From NCBI RefSeq assembly GCF_040649515.1, contig NZ_JBEZFP010000071.1, positions 1-45,898 of the forward strand: a stretch of 45,898 nucleotides of DNA, written 5' to 3'. Position 1 is the first letter of the stretch. Each line of letters begins with the position of its first letter. The position numbers were made by a program, and so were the translations under genes. This document shows positions 17,295 through 25,399 of the stretch, in pieces. This DNA is from Yinghuangia elevatio. GTDB taxonomy: Bacteria > Actinomycetota > Actinomycetes > Streptomycetales > Streptomycetaceae. The notes beneath the pieces were generated by a model. The model had not been told where the DNA came from and made no database searches. It was given only the letters and a program-made list of their open reading frames with translations.

Positions 17295-18382
17295 AGGTGG
17301 TCGAGGCGGCGTCCGCACTGCCCGAGCTGGTGCGCGACCCGGTCGCGTTGGAGAAGCTCGTGCCCGCCTGGCGCGAACTGGCCGCCGCGACGGGGGTCGC
17401 GTACTTCGGTACGCCGGACTGGGTGCTGTCCTGGTGGGAGCACATCGGCGCGAACGGTCCCGGGAGCCCGCTGGTCGCGGTGTGGCGCGGCGCGAGCGGC
17501 GAGCCCGAGGCGGTCGTCCCGCTGCTGCGGACCCGCCAGGCGCTGCATCCGCGCCTGCCCGGCGGGGCGCGCTGCCTGACGTTCCTGGGCTCCGGCGCCG
17601 CGGCGGCCGACCACTGCGGGTTCGCCGTCGAGCCGCGGCGCGCCGACGACGTGCGCGCCTGGTTCGCCGCGGCGGCCCGGCGGCACACCCTGTGGCTGCC
17701 CAACCTCGACACGGCGACGGGCATGTCGTACATCCCGCCCGGTGCGCGGCTGGTCGAGCGCACCGCGTGTCCGACCATGCCCGCCGATCCGGACCGCATC
17801 GGGTCGGCGCGCTTCCGCAAGGACCTGCGGCACTACGGGCGTCGTCTGGCCGCCGAGGGTGTGCGGTTCCGGTTCGCGGCGCCCGGCGCGGTCGACGACA
17901 AGTTGTTCGACGTCCTGCTGGCCCTGCACGGGCAGCGGCAGACCGCGATCGGCCGCGCCACGACCTTCGACGTGTCCCGCAAGCCGTTCCACATGGCGTT
18001 GAGCGGCCGCGCCGCGCCCGGGCGCGGGCCGTGCGCCATGGTCGCCGAGGGCCCGGACGGACCGGTCGGGGTGCTGTACGGGTTCCTCTGGGGCGACACG
18101 TTCTCCTACTACCAGACCGGCTGGGACCCGTCCTTCGCCCGGCTGAGCCTCGGCACCGTACTCGTCGCCGAGACCGTCGCCGCGGTGCACGCCGAGGGCG
18201 CCGCCGTGTTCGACTTCCTGCGCGGCGCCGAGGAGTACAAGTACCGCTTCGGGGCGGTCGACCGGCACGACACCACGTGGCTGGCCGGCCGCGGGTTGTC
18301 CCGGCTGGTGTTGGAGGGGCGCTCGGCCGCGAAGTCGCGGCAATCGCGCCGGGCCGCGGACCGGATCGTGTCGGAGAGGTGA
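17291..18382 (+). CDS. FemAB/BioF2-like acyltransferase (Acetyltransf_6)
   Basis: This 363-residue protein matches the BioF2/CelD-like acyltransferase pattern. It has FGTPDWVLSWWEH near the N-terminus, FRKDLRHYGRRLAAEG in the middle, YYQTGWDPSFARLSLGTVL, and the hallmark FDFLRGAEEYKYRFG near the C-terminus. Members acylate amino groups on sugars, peptides or lipids in exopolysaccharide and wall pathways. The ATG overlaps the deacetylase stop by 4 bases, so the two proteins are made together. This suggests that a group exposed by deacetylation could be the acceptor here (inference). The GT2 gene follows after 4 bases. Confidence 0.82.
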   Translation: MKVVEAASALPELVRDPVALEKLVPAWRELAAATGVAYFGTPDWVLSWWEHIGANGPGSPLVAVWRGASGEPEAVVPLLRTRQALHPRLPGGARCLTFLGSGAAAADHCGFAVEPRRADDVRAWFAAAARRHTLWLPNLDTATGMSYIPPGARLVERTACPTMPADPDRIGSARFRKDLRHYGRRLAAEGVRFRFAAPGAVDDKLFDVLLALHGQRQTAIGRATTFDVSRKPFHMALSGRAAPGRGPCAMVAEGPDGPVGVLYGFLWGDTFSYYQTGWDPSFARLSLGTVLVAETVAAVHAEGAAVFDFLRGAEEYKYRFGAVDRHDTTWLAGRGLSRLVLEGRSAAKSRQSRRAADRIVSER

Positions 18383-18386
18383 GTCG

Positions 18387-19490
18387 ATGACCGCGCAGAC
18401 GCCGGCGGCCGCGGGGGCCGCGCAGGATGACCGGGTGCCGGCGCCCGGCACGCCGCCGAGTGTGAGTGTGGTGGTGCCGTCCTACAACTACGCGCGCTAC
18501 CTGCCCACCAACGTCGGGAGCCTGCTGGACCAGGAGGGCGTCGAGGTCCGGGTGCTGATCCTGGACGACGCCTCGACCGACGGTACGCCCGAGGTCGGTG
18601 CGGACCTCGCGCGCGACCCCCGGGTCACGTACGAGCGGCACCGCACCAACAAGGGGCACATCGCCACGTACAACGAGGGCCTGTTGGAGTGGGCCGACGG
18701 CGACTACTGCGTGCTGCTCTCCGCCGACGACCTGCTGACGCCGGGTGCACTCGCGCGCGCGACGGGGGTCATGGAGGCGCACGAGGACGTCACCTTCGTG
18801 TACGGCAACCCGGTCAAGTTCGTGAGCGGCCGCCCGCTGCCGGTCGCCCGCACCGGCACCAAGTCCCGTGTCTGGCAGGGCGACCGCTGGATCCGCGGGG
18901 TCTTCCGGGCCGGGCGGAACCTGATCCTGTCGCCGGAGGTCGTGGCACGGACCAGCGCCCATCACGACGCCGGGGGCTACAACGCGGCGCTGCCGCACTC
19001 CGGTGATCTGGAGATGTGGCTGCGGCTGGCCCGGCGCGGGTCGGTGGGCTGGCTGCCGGCCGCGGACCAGGCCTACTACCGCATGCACGACAGCAACATG
19101 CACCACTCCACCTTCGACGCCCGCGCCCGCCTGGCCCAACTACGGGAGGGCTACGAGTCGTTCCTCGACAACGACGGCAGCGCGCTGGCCTACGGCGACG
19201 CGGTGCGTGCGGACATGCGCCGCAAACTGGCACGCGGCGTGCTGCGCAAGGTGATCCGCACGCTGGACGCCGGCGAGGAGTCCGCCGACGGTCTCACGGT
19301 CGACGAACTGTACGAACTTGCCGAGGAGTTGACGGACGTCCGCAGACTCCCGGAGTACCCGGGCGCCCGGGCCCGCATGTCGCTGGGGCCGACCCGCTGC
19401 GGGCGCCTGAACCCGGTCACGTCCCTGGTCACGCTGCGCCGGGGCCGGGACTGGGTCCGCTGGCACGGCAACAAGATCCGCCCGGTGTAG
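18387..19490 (+). CDS. Family 2 glycosyltransferase
   Basis: This 367-residue GT-A enzyme has the motif VSVVVPSYNYARYLP, the nucleotide-binding LILDDASTDGTP and the DXD-type site LLSADDLLTPG. HSGDLEMWLRLARRG carries the acceptor-site acidic residue. The last 120 residues are helical and charged, of unknown role. No membrane segment is seen, so it is an inverting cytosolic transferase acting on lipid-linked glycan. The ATG lies 4 bases after the acyltransferase stop, and GGAGAGGTGAG provides the ribosome site. It ends the three-gene plus operon, one base from the stop of a convergent lipoprotein gene. Confidence 0.9.
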   Translation: MTAQTPAAAGAAQDDRVPAPGTPPSVSVVVPSYNYARYLPTNVGSLLDQEGVEVRVLILDDASTDGTPEVGADLARDPRVTYERHRTNKGHIATYNEGLLEWADGDYCVLLSADDLLTPGALARATGVMEAHEDVTFVYGNPVKFVSGRPLPVARTGTKSRVWQGDRWIRGVFRAGRNLILSPEVVARTSAHHDAGGYNAALPHSGDLEMWLRLARRGSVGWLPAADQAYYRMHDSNMHHSTFDARARLAQLREGYESFLDNDGSALAYGDAVRADMRRKLARGVLRKVIRTLDAGEESADGLTVDELYELAEELTDVRRLPEYPGARARMSLGPTRCGRLNPVTSLVTLRRGRDWVRWHGNKIRPV

Positions 19491-19491
19491 G

Positions 19492-20079
19492 TCACTCGGG
19501 GCACGGCATGCCGACCGGGACGTGGACGGTGGCCTCGCGGCTGGCGGTCCGGATCGTCAGCGGGACGCACATGGGGCGCTCGGCGTAGAAGCCGCCCGCG
19601 AACGCCAACCATGCCTGTGCTCCGGGGTGTTCCGGACACGGGGCCACGGTGATGACGGAGACCGGCTCCCGGATGTTCCCCCAGGCGATGGCCGGGCGTT
19701 CGGCGGCGTCGGAGGGAACGCTCAACTCCGCGCCCTCGCCGGCCCGGAGCACGAGTCCCTGCTTGGCGAAACGCCGGTCGCCCGAGCCGTCGGCCACGGC
19801 GAGTTGCAGCGTACGGTCGCGGTCGGGGACGGCGACGGCGTCGAGGACCCGCAGGTAGCCGTCCGGGGGTTCGGGGATGCCCTCGATCGACGAGGCGCAG
19901 TCCAGGCCGACGGTGCCGAGCCCGGTGACCGGCGCGCCGGGCGTGAACCGCGAAGGCCGTGAGGCCACTTGGTCGTCGCCGCCGGAGCCGTCGGCGCACG
20001 CGGAGACCGCGACCAGAGCCCCGGCGGCGAGCACGGGAACGAGCGCGGGAGGCAGGGGCGTTCGGCGGCGCGGCGGCAT
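19492..20079 (-). CDS. Small putative lipoprotein, unknown function
   Basis: This 195-residue protein has a basic N-terminus, a hydrophobic stretch (12-26) and a lipobox VAVSAC with the modified Cys at 28, indicating a membrane-anchored exported lipoprotein. The mature part starts with a Gly/Asp/Ser linker and has three further Cys after residue 60. I recognise no family. The gene is convergent with the GT2 gene (one base between stops) and divergent from the caspase-like gene. The ribosome site is weak. A link to the polysaccharide system is only positional. Confidence 0.7.
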   Translation of the reverse strand: MPPRRRTPLPPALVPVLAAGALVAVSACADGSGGDDQVASRPSRFTPGAPVTGLGTVGLDCASSIEGIPEPPDGYLRVLDAVAVPDRDRTLQLAVADGSGDRRFAKQGLVLRAGEGAELSVPSDAAERPAIAWGNIREPVSVITVAPCPEHPGAQAWLAFAGGFYAERPMCVPLTIRTASREATVHVPVGMPCPE

Positions 20080-20244
20080 CCGGCCATCGTGGCGGCGACG
20101 GGGTCCGGGAGGAACGGCCCAGGCCGGTTTCGGCGGGTATCCGCGCCGATTCGGCAAGGTACGCGCGGCACCTGGGCACGCAAGCGGCAGCGGACCGCGG
20201 AAATCCGGTGGGTCCCCACGCGCCCCGGTGGCAGGGTGGCGGTC

Positions 20245-20850
20245 ATGACAAGTGCCGAGGAAGCCGCGTGGTTGGCCGGGCAGCGTCCGTCCCGCGTGCG
20301 CGAGGTACAGGCGGGACGGCTGGGCTGGACCGAGGTGGACCTGCTCGCGGTGGGTGACGGCGACGCGACGGCGATCCGCGGCGTGCTTGAAGGGTTCGGC
20401 GTACGCGTCAACTACTTCCCGGTCGGCCAGGCCCGCCACATCGTCGCGGCACTCGGCGGCGAGCGGTCCGCGGCACCGTACGTGGTCATCGCCTGCCACG
20501 GCGACGAGGGCGCGATCCTGATGGACGAACTCGCCGAGGAACTGGCGGCGTTCCAGCCGTTCGACGGCAACATCGGCCCGGCGGAGGTGCGCGCGCACCT
20601 GCGCTTCCCCGGCAGCGTCGTCATCGCCACCGGGTGCGACACCGGCGACGAGGCGCTGGCCGAGGCCTTCCTCGACGTCGGCGCGGCGGCGTACGTCGCC
20701 CCGGTGCACGGGCCCTTCGGGTATGCGAGCGTCTTCGCCCCGCTGTTCCTCTTCTACGAGCTCACCGAGCTGCGCACCTTGGAGGAGGCGGTCGAGCGGC
20801 TGCGCGCGCACGACGCCGAACTGGCGATGTGGCGGCTGTTCAAGCGCTGA
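20245..20850 (+). CDS. Caspase/gingipain-like (clan CD fold) protein
   Basis: This 201-residue protein has two blocks resembling the His-Cys dyad of caspase-hemoglobinase fold proteins (CHAT, C25). These are YVVIACHGDEGAIL (His in ACHG) and VVIATGCDTGDEALAEAFLD (Cys in TGC), followed by a GAAAYVAPVHGPFG strand-loop. Such proteins are cysteine peptidases or inactive derivatives. There is no signal peptide, so it should be cytosolic. The ATG at 20245 follows a GCAGGGTGGCGG stretch. No obvious partner or substrate is adjacent. It may be unrelated to glycan synthesis. The family assignment rests on motif appearance only. Confidence 0.6.
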   Translation: MTSAEEAAWLAGQRPSRVREVQAGRLGWTEVDLLAVGDGDATAIRGVLEGFGVRVNYFPVGQARHIVAALGGERSAAPYVVIACHGDEGAILMDELAEELAAFQPFDGNIGPAEVRAHLRFPGSVVIATGCDTGDEALAEAFLDVGAAAYVAPVHGPFGYASVFAPLFLFYELTELRTLEEAVERLRAHDAELAMWRLFKR

Positions 20851-20896
20851 CGGCTGCGACGGCCTGCGCCGCGGTGGGGCGATGCGGGGTCGAGCG

Positions 20897-21496
20897 CTAC
20901 GGGCGTACCGCGCGCACCAAGGTGTCGATCGCCTCGCGCGCCTCGCCCTCGACGGTCACCGGACGCCGCACTCGTTCGGCGCGCTCCACCCGCAGGCCGG
21001 CACCGAGCGCCGCGGACACCCTGTCGGGCGTGTGCAGGATGTCCGGGTCCTGCGGTCCGCCGACCCCGTGCTCGAGGTTGTCCAGGTCGTGGCCGACGAG
21101 CAGGAAGGTGCCGCCGGGGGCGACGGCCGCGGCGGCGTTCGCCAGCACGGCGGCGATCTCCGCCTCGGGCAGGTGCAGGTAGGCGATCAGGACCAGGTCG
21201 TACGCCCCCGGCTCCGGCCGCCACGTCAGCAGGTCCGCGGTCACCCAGTCCACCGCGACGTCCTGCGCGTCCGACAGCAGCTTCGCCTTGGCCAGTGCCG
21301 CCGCCGAGAAGTCGACCGCGGTGACGCGCCAGCCGCGCTTCGCCAGCCAGATGGAATTGCGCCCCTCCCCCGCCGCGAGGTCGAGCGCACGGCCCGGCGG
21401 CAGGTCGCCCGTCTGCTCGGCGACGAAGCGGTTGGGGTCGGCCGACCAGACCAGCTCGGTGCCCGTGTACCGCTCGTCCCATGCCTTGGCGTCCAC
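20897..21496 (-). CDS. Class I SAM-dependent methyltransferase
   Basis: This 199-residue protein starts VDAKAWDERYTGTELVWS and carries motif I ALDLAAGEGRNSIWLA, then VTAVDFSAAALAKAK and DLVLIAYLHLPEAE. These are typical of a Rossmann-fold methyltransferase of the TehB/Methyltransf_25 type. The substrate is unknown: it could be a small detoxification substrate or a sugar. The GTG start at 21496 is chosen because GGGAAGG lies just upstream and the N-terminus matches the family. It lies 52 bases downstream of the GT4 stop on the same strand, so co-transcription is possible. Confidence 0.88.
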   Translation of the reverse strand: MDAKAWDERYTGTELVWSADPNRFVAEQTGDLPPGRALDLAAGEGRNSIWLAKRGWRVTAVDFSAAALAKAKLLSDAQDVAVDWVTADLLTWRPEPGAYDLVLIAYLHLPEAEIAAVLANAAAAVAPGGTFLLVGHDLDNLEHGVGGPQDPDILHTPDRVSAALGAGLRVERAERVRRPVTVEGEAREAIDTLVRAVRP

Positions 21497-21548
21497 GTGT
21501 GCCGCCTTCCCGTCGTACCCGTGCCGGCGGGTCGGAGCGCCCGCGCAC

Positions 21549-22703
21549 CTACGATCTTGCCCGATCACCCGCGGTGGCCATGCGGTAGATGCGGTCCAAC
21601 TCGGCGCCGACGGTCTCGGGGGCGAAGCGCTTGCGGGCCTCGGCCGCGATGCGCTGCCGGTCGTACTTCTCGGGCGCGTCCGCGACCGCGCGCAGCGCGT
21701 CGGCGAGCGCCGCGGTGTCCTCCGACGGCACCAGGTGCCCGAGGTGGGCCTCCATGACCTCGCTGTGGCCGCCCACATCGGTGGTGACGACCGGCAGGCC
21801 GGCGCACCAGGCCTCCAGGACCGCGACCGTCAGGTTCTCGGCGCGGGACGCCAGCACGAACGCGTCGGACGTATGCAGCAGGCGCGCGATCTCGGTACGC
21901 GGCTGACGGCCCGCGAAGGTGACCACGTCGGCGATGCGCAGCCGTGCGGCCTGCTCCTCCAGCTTCACCCGCTCGCGCCCGTCGCCGACGATGGTGAGCC
22001 GCAGGCGGGGGTCGTCGCGCGAGGCCGCGGCGAAGGCGTCCAGCAGCACGTCGAAGCCCTTGGCCGGGGCCAGGCGGGCGACCGAGACGAACTCGACGGT
22101 GTCGCGGCCGGCGCGCGCGGCCGGGTCGGGCATCGCGAACCCGGAGGCGTCGACGGGGTTGTGGATGATCTCGAAGCGGCCGGTGAGCCCGTACGAACTG
22201 ATCTTGTCGAGCAGCGACTTGCAGACCGTGATGACGGTCGCGGCCTCCGCGTACAGCTCGCGGGCCCGCTTGATGCCCAGCGGGCTGGGCGGGGGCTCGG
22301 TCCAGTGGCCCTGCCACGACGTGTGGTGCTCGGTGACGACGTACGGGATGCCCAGTTCGCGCTTCATCGCGACGAGGTAGTGCGCCCAGTAGAAGTGCGC
22401 GTGCACGATGTCGACGGGCCCGTACTTGCGGGCCACGTAGCGGACGGCCCGCTGGTAGCGCCGGGCCATCATGACGTGCGAGACGCGGCCGAACAGCCGC
22501 GACGGCCGCCAGCTGAACGTCTTGATCTGGTAGTGGCGGGGGTCGTCCGGGTCCTGCGCGAGGTACGGGGCGCCGTCCACCTGGGGCCACGTCAACTCGT
22601 CGGTGTTGGACAGCCGGACAACTTCGGCGGCGTGTGCCGCGGACTTCACCCAGTCGGTCTCCCACGGCACCCCGGGGTATCCGACGATCATCACGACCCG
22701 CAT
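21549..22703 (-). CDS. Family 4 glycosyltransferase
   Basis: This 384-residue GT-B enzyme starts MRVVMIVGYPGVPWETDW. It has DIVHAHFYWAHYL and VVTEHHTSWQGHW in the acceptor domain. The donor domain has FVSVARLAPAKGFDVLL, VGDGRERVKLEEQA and the E-x7-E motif in SRAENLTVAVLEAW, followed by PVVTTDVGGHSEV. It is a retaining transferase of WbpY/RfaB-like type with unknown sugar. The ATG at 22703 follows GGGGGGAG at a good distance. It is not tightly coupled to a glycan operon; a methyltransferase gene lies downstream and a macro-domain gene 182 bp upstream. Confidence 0.9.
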   Translation of the reverse strand: MRVVMIVGYPGVPWETDWVKSAAHAAEVVRLSNTDELTWPQVDGAPYLAQDPDDPRHYQIKTFSWRPSRLFGRVSHVMMARRYQRAVRYVARKYGPVDIVHAHFYWAHYLVAMKRELGIPYVVTEHHTSWQGHWTEPPPSPLGIKRARELYAEAATVITVCKSLLDKISSYGLTGRFEIIHNPVDASGFAMPDPAARAGRDTVEFVSVARLAPAKGFDVLLDAFAAASRDDPRLRLTIVGDGRERVKLEEQAARLRIADVVTFAGRQPRTEIARLLHTSDAFVLASRAENLTVAVLEAWCAGLPVVTTDVGGHSEVMEAHLGHLVPSEDTAALADALRAVADAPEKYDRQRIAAEARKRFAPETVGAELDRIYRMATAGDRARS

Positions 22704-22788
22704 GCGCTGCACTCCCCCCACAGACCGGGGACTCCCCTCCCCGGCACGGCCCCATCCTGCCAGCGGGATCCGCCGCCCGTGCGCGCTT

Positions 22789-22873
22789 GGCGGAAGTCGC
22801 CCGGCGGAGTCGCCCGGCCCAGGTACCCCGGTCGTCCGAGTTGCCTGCCGCGAGGCGCTCGGCGGAGTCGCCC
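22789..22873. repeat. Three copies of GGCGGA(A)GTCGCCC
   Basis: Copies lie at 22789-22802 (one extra A), 22803-22815 (directly adjacent) and 22861-22873, in the gap between the macro-domain and GT4 genes. Each copy is also a near-palindrome (GGCGG...CGCC). They could fold as small hairpins in the untranslated RNA. Confidence 0.5.
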
Positions 22874-22885
22874 ACGCCGAGGGCT

Positions 22886-23365
22886 TCAGTCGAAGTCGTA
22901 GACCGTGACCGCCGCCCCCGCGGCGACGAGGCTGTCCTCGACGAGCGGTTCGACCAGCTCCCAGCGGCCCCCGGCGAGCCCGCACCCGATGCGCGGCATG
23001 TGGACGGACGCGCCGAGTTCGCCGGCGCGGGCCGCGAGCCGGACCAGCGCGCTGCCGATGGCCTCGTACCGCACCGGCGGGCCTTTGCTGCCCGTCTTGG
23101 TCCCGTGCTGGCCGATCATGTTGGCCACCCAGATGTACTTCTCGACCTGCACGAACTGGACGGCGCCCAGCGCGAAGTCGTTGCCGGACCGCCCGCGGTG
23201 CCACAGCCGGTAGGCCGCCTCGGGCTCCTTCCAGCGCCGGGACAGCGCGAGCACGAACCCCTTGCCCCACCCGCCCGCGTCGTTGCAGACGTGCGCGATG
23301 ATCTTGACGCCCTTGGCCTGCGGGACCGTCGCGTCGCCTCGGAGGTAGGTGATGGGACGGCTCAT
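22886..23365 (-). CDS. Macro-domain protein (ADP-ribose binding/hydrolase)
   Basis: This 159-residue single macro domain has ITYLRGDATVPQAKG, IIAHVCNDAGGWGKGFVLALS (loop 1 with the Asn and Gly-rich segment), MPRIGCGLAGGRW and a C-terminal VYDFD. It resembles the Poa1/TARG1-like branch, which binds ADP-ribose and hydrolyses ADP-ribose-1''-phosphate or ADP-ribosyl esters. It is cytosolic. The ATG at 23365 gives the usual short N-terminus. It is divergent from the GT4 gene at 23517 (151-bp gap). It is probably housekeeping rather than part of the glycan pathway. Confidence 0.88.
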   Translation of the reverse strand: MSRPITYLRGDATVPQAKGVKIIAHVCNDAGGWGKGFVLALSRRWKEPEAAYRLWHRGRSGNDFALGAVQFVQVEKYIWVANMIGQHGTKTGSKGPPVRYEAIGSALVRLAARAGELGASVHMPRIGCGLAGGRWELVEPLVEDSLVAAGAAVTVYDFD

Positions 23366-23430
23366 GCCATCGAACCTAGCCAAGAGCGGTGACACACCGT
23401 CGCTGGTTTTGCGCGGGTTCCGCGAAGCCT

Positions 23431-23491
23431 CCGACGGGGACCGCGCGGCCTTGTTACCGTGCCTCTCGGGAAGGGCCGTAGGGGTGCGGCC
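23431..23491 (+). promoter_or_regulatory. Promoter and conserved leader upstream of a GT4 gene
   Basis: CCGACG at 23431-23436, an 18-base spacer and TACCGT at 23455-23460 match the spacing of the element at 16295-16324. The core CTTGTTACCGTGCC and the downstream GGGTGCGGCC (23482-23491) are shared with that element. The ATG is 56 bases beyond the -10. Confidence 0.6.
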
Positions 23492-23516
23492 CGGGGGGAT
23501 CTTCGAGGAGCAGCGC

Positions 23517-24686
23517 ATGGGTCGTCGCATGGGTCGTCGGATCAGAGTCGTCCACGTCGTGTGGAGGCTCAGCACCGGCGGCGGGATTCCGCAGGTCAGC
23601 AGGCAGATCTTGGCAGGCCTGGACCCGGACCGCTTCGAGTGCCACGCGGTCACCGCGCGCCCGGCCGCGGCCGAGGACGAACTCCACCTGCTGGGCCCGA
23701 ATGTGACGGTGCATCCGCTCGGCTACACCGGGCCGCCGAACAAGGTCGAAGAGGTGCGCATCCCGCTGCGCTACGCCGCCGCGGTGCGCAAGCTGCGCCC
23801 GGACGTCATCCACGCGCACAGCGGTACGGCCCGGCACGCGCTCCCGGCGGCGCTCGCCGTACCGTCGGCCGGCCGGGTGATGGAGGTCCACGAGCCGCTG
23901 CGCGGCGGCCTGCACAGCGAGTGGACGAACCGCATCGAGCTCAACATGATCTCCCGGGCCCGGTTCCGGCCGTTCGCGCACTCCTCGGACGTGCGTGACG
24001 CCACCGCGGCCCTGCTCGGGGTGCCGCGCGCCACGATCCCGCTCGTCCCGCTCGGCGTCGAGCCGCACGTCCCCGACCCGGAGGCCCGGGCCCGCGTACG
24101 TGCGGAGCTCGGACTCGCGCCCAACACGCGCCTGGTGGTCGGGGTGGGCCGCTCGGCGCAGAAGAACATCCCGCTGTTCGTCCGCGTCGCCGCCCGGGTG
24201 CTGGAGTGTCTGGGCGACACCGGACCCGCGGTCGCGTTCGCGGTGATCGGCCACCAGGACCCGGAAGTGCCGGACCTGATCGAGAAGTTGGGCGTCGGCA
24301 AGCGCGTCCGCCTGGTGCCGCCGTTGCCGCGCCTGCAACACGCCTTCGACGCGGGCGACATCTTCCTGTCGACCTCGGACTACGAGGGCTTCGGCATCGC
24401 GGTCGCCGAGGCGATGTGCGCCGGCCTCCCGGTCGTCGGCACCGGCGTGGGCGGCGTCAACGACGTCGTCGAGGACGGCGTCACCGGACGCCTCGTGCGC
24501 AAGGGCGACTGCGACGCATTGGCCGACGCCGTACGCGAGTTGGTGTCCGACGACGACCTGCGCACCACGATGGGCGCCGCCGCACGCGAGCGCGCGATGG
24601 CCCGCTTCACGCGCCCGACGATGATCGAAGGCTTCGCCGAGATGTACGAGAAGGCCGCGGCCGAGCGTGTCGGAAGCGGCCGGTAG
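23517..24686 (+). CDS. Family 4 glycosyltransferase
   Basis: This 389-residue GT-B enzyme has IRVVHVVWRLSTGGGIPQ, DVIHAHSGTARHALP, VVGVGRSAQKNIPLFV and the E-x7-E motif in SDYEGFGIAVAEAMCAG, then GVGGVNDVVEDGVTG. It is a retaining cytosolic transferase with unknown donor. The ATG at 23517 follows GAGGAG; two further Met codons lie within the next few residues. Transcription probably starts at the TACCGT promoter shared with the deacetylase operon. Uracil-DNA glycosylase begins 11 bases after the stop but may have its own promoter. Confidence 0.9.
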   Translation: MGRRMGRRIRVVHVVWRLSTGGGIPQVSRQILAGLDPDRFECHAVTARPAAAEDELHLLGPNVTVHPLGYTGPPNKVEEVRIPLRYAAAVRKLRPDVIHAHSGTARHALPAALAVPSAGRVMEVHEPLRGGLHSEWTNRIELNMISRARFRPFAHSSDVRDATAALLGVPRATIPLVPLGVEPHVPDPEARARVRAELGLAPNTRLVVGVGRSAQKNIPLFVRVAARVLECLGDTGPAVAFAVIGHQDPEVPDLIEKLGVGKRVRLVPPLPRLQHAFDAGDIFLSTSDYEGFGIAVAEAMCAGLPVVGTGVGGVNDVVEDGVTGRLVRKGDCDALADAVRELVSDDDLRTTMGAAARERAMARFTRPTMIEGFAEMYEKAAAERVGSGR

Positions 24687-24689
24687 GGT
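24684..24689 (+). promoter_or_regulatory. -10 hexamer for a probably leaderless ung transcript
   Basis: TAGGGT overlaps the TAG stop of the GT4 gene and ends 8 bases before the ung ATG. Transcription would then start at or next to the A of ATG. No Shine-Dalgarno sequence precedes the ATG, which fits a leaderless mRNA, common in actinomycetes. No clear -35 was found. Confidence 0.45.
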
Positions 24690-24697
24690 TTTCGACC

Positions 24698-25378
24698 ATG
24701 GCAGCACGACCCCTACACGAGACCGTCGAAGCCGGCTGGGCGAAGGCGCTGGAGCCGGTCGCCGAGAACATCGCGGCGATGGGCACTTTCCTCCGCGCCG
24801 AGATCGCGGCGGGCCGCAGCTACGTCCCCGCGGGGGCCGACATCCTCCGCGCTTTCCAGCAACCCTTCGACGACGTACGGGTTCTGATCGTGGGCCAGGA
24901 CCCGTATCCGACACCGGGGCATGCGGTCGGGCTCAGCTTCTCGGTCGCGCCCGACGTACGGCCGCTCCCGCCGAGCCTGGTCAACATCTACACCGAGCTC
25001 CAGAACGACCTCGGCGTGCCGGCCCCTTCCAACGGCGACCTGACGCCGTGGACCGAGCAGGGCGTGCTGCTGCTGAACAAGGCGCTCACCACCGCTCCGC
25101 GCAAGCCGGGCGCCCATCGCGACAAGGGCTGGGAACCGATCACCGAGCAGGCCATCCGTGCCCTCGCCGCCCGCGGCAAGCCGATGACCGCGATCCTGTG
25201 GGGCCGCGATGCCCGCAACCTGCGTCCGCTGCTGGGCAGTTCGGTGCCGGTCGTGGAATCCGCGCACCCCAGCCCGATGTCCGCCAGCGGCGGCTTCTTC
25301 GGCTCCCGCCCCTTCAGCCGGACGAACACGATGCTCGCCGAGATGGGCGCATCACCCATCGACTGGCGCCTGCCGTGA
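24698..25378 (+). CDS. ung: Uracil-DNA glycosylase, family 1
   Basis: This 226-residue enzyme has the family 1 motif GQDPYP with catalytic Asp68, LLLN at 124-127 and the DNA-intercalation loop HPSPMS with His190. It removes uracil from DNA to start base-excision repair in the cytoplasm. Length and motifs are standard. It is unrelated to glycan synthesis and probably a housekeeping gene inside the accessory locus. The ATG has no ribosome site but a -10 hexamer just upstream. The gene is convergent with the membrane protein gene, 21 bases away. Confidence 0.97.
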   Translation: MAARPLHETVEAGWAKALEPVAENIAAMGTFLRAEIAAGRSYVPAGADILRAFQQPFDDVRVLIVGQDPYPTPGHAVGLSFSVAPDVRPLPPSLVNIYTELQNDLGVPAPSNGDLTPWTEQGVLLLNKALTTAPRKPGAHRDKGWEPITEQAIRALAARGKPMTAILWGRDARNLRPLLGSSVPVVESAHPSPMSASGGFFGSRPFSRTNTMLAEMGASPIDWRLP

Positions 25379-25399
25379 GCAACCGGGCCGGATCGCCGT

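Noticed and set aside
16437..19139. Minus-strand open frame of about 900 codons opposite the deacetylase, acyltransferase and GT2
   Set aside because: The plus strand encodes three clear, coupled enzymes; the minus frame shows only low-complexity Arg/Ala/Pro sequence.
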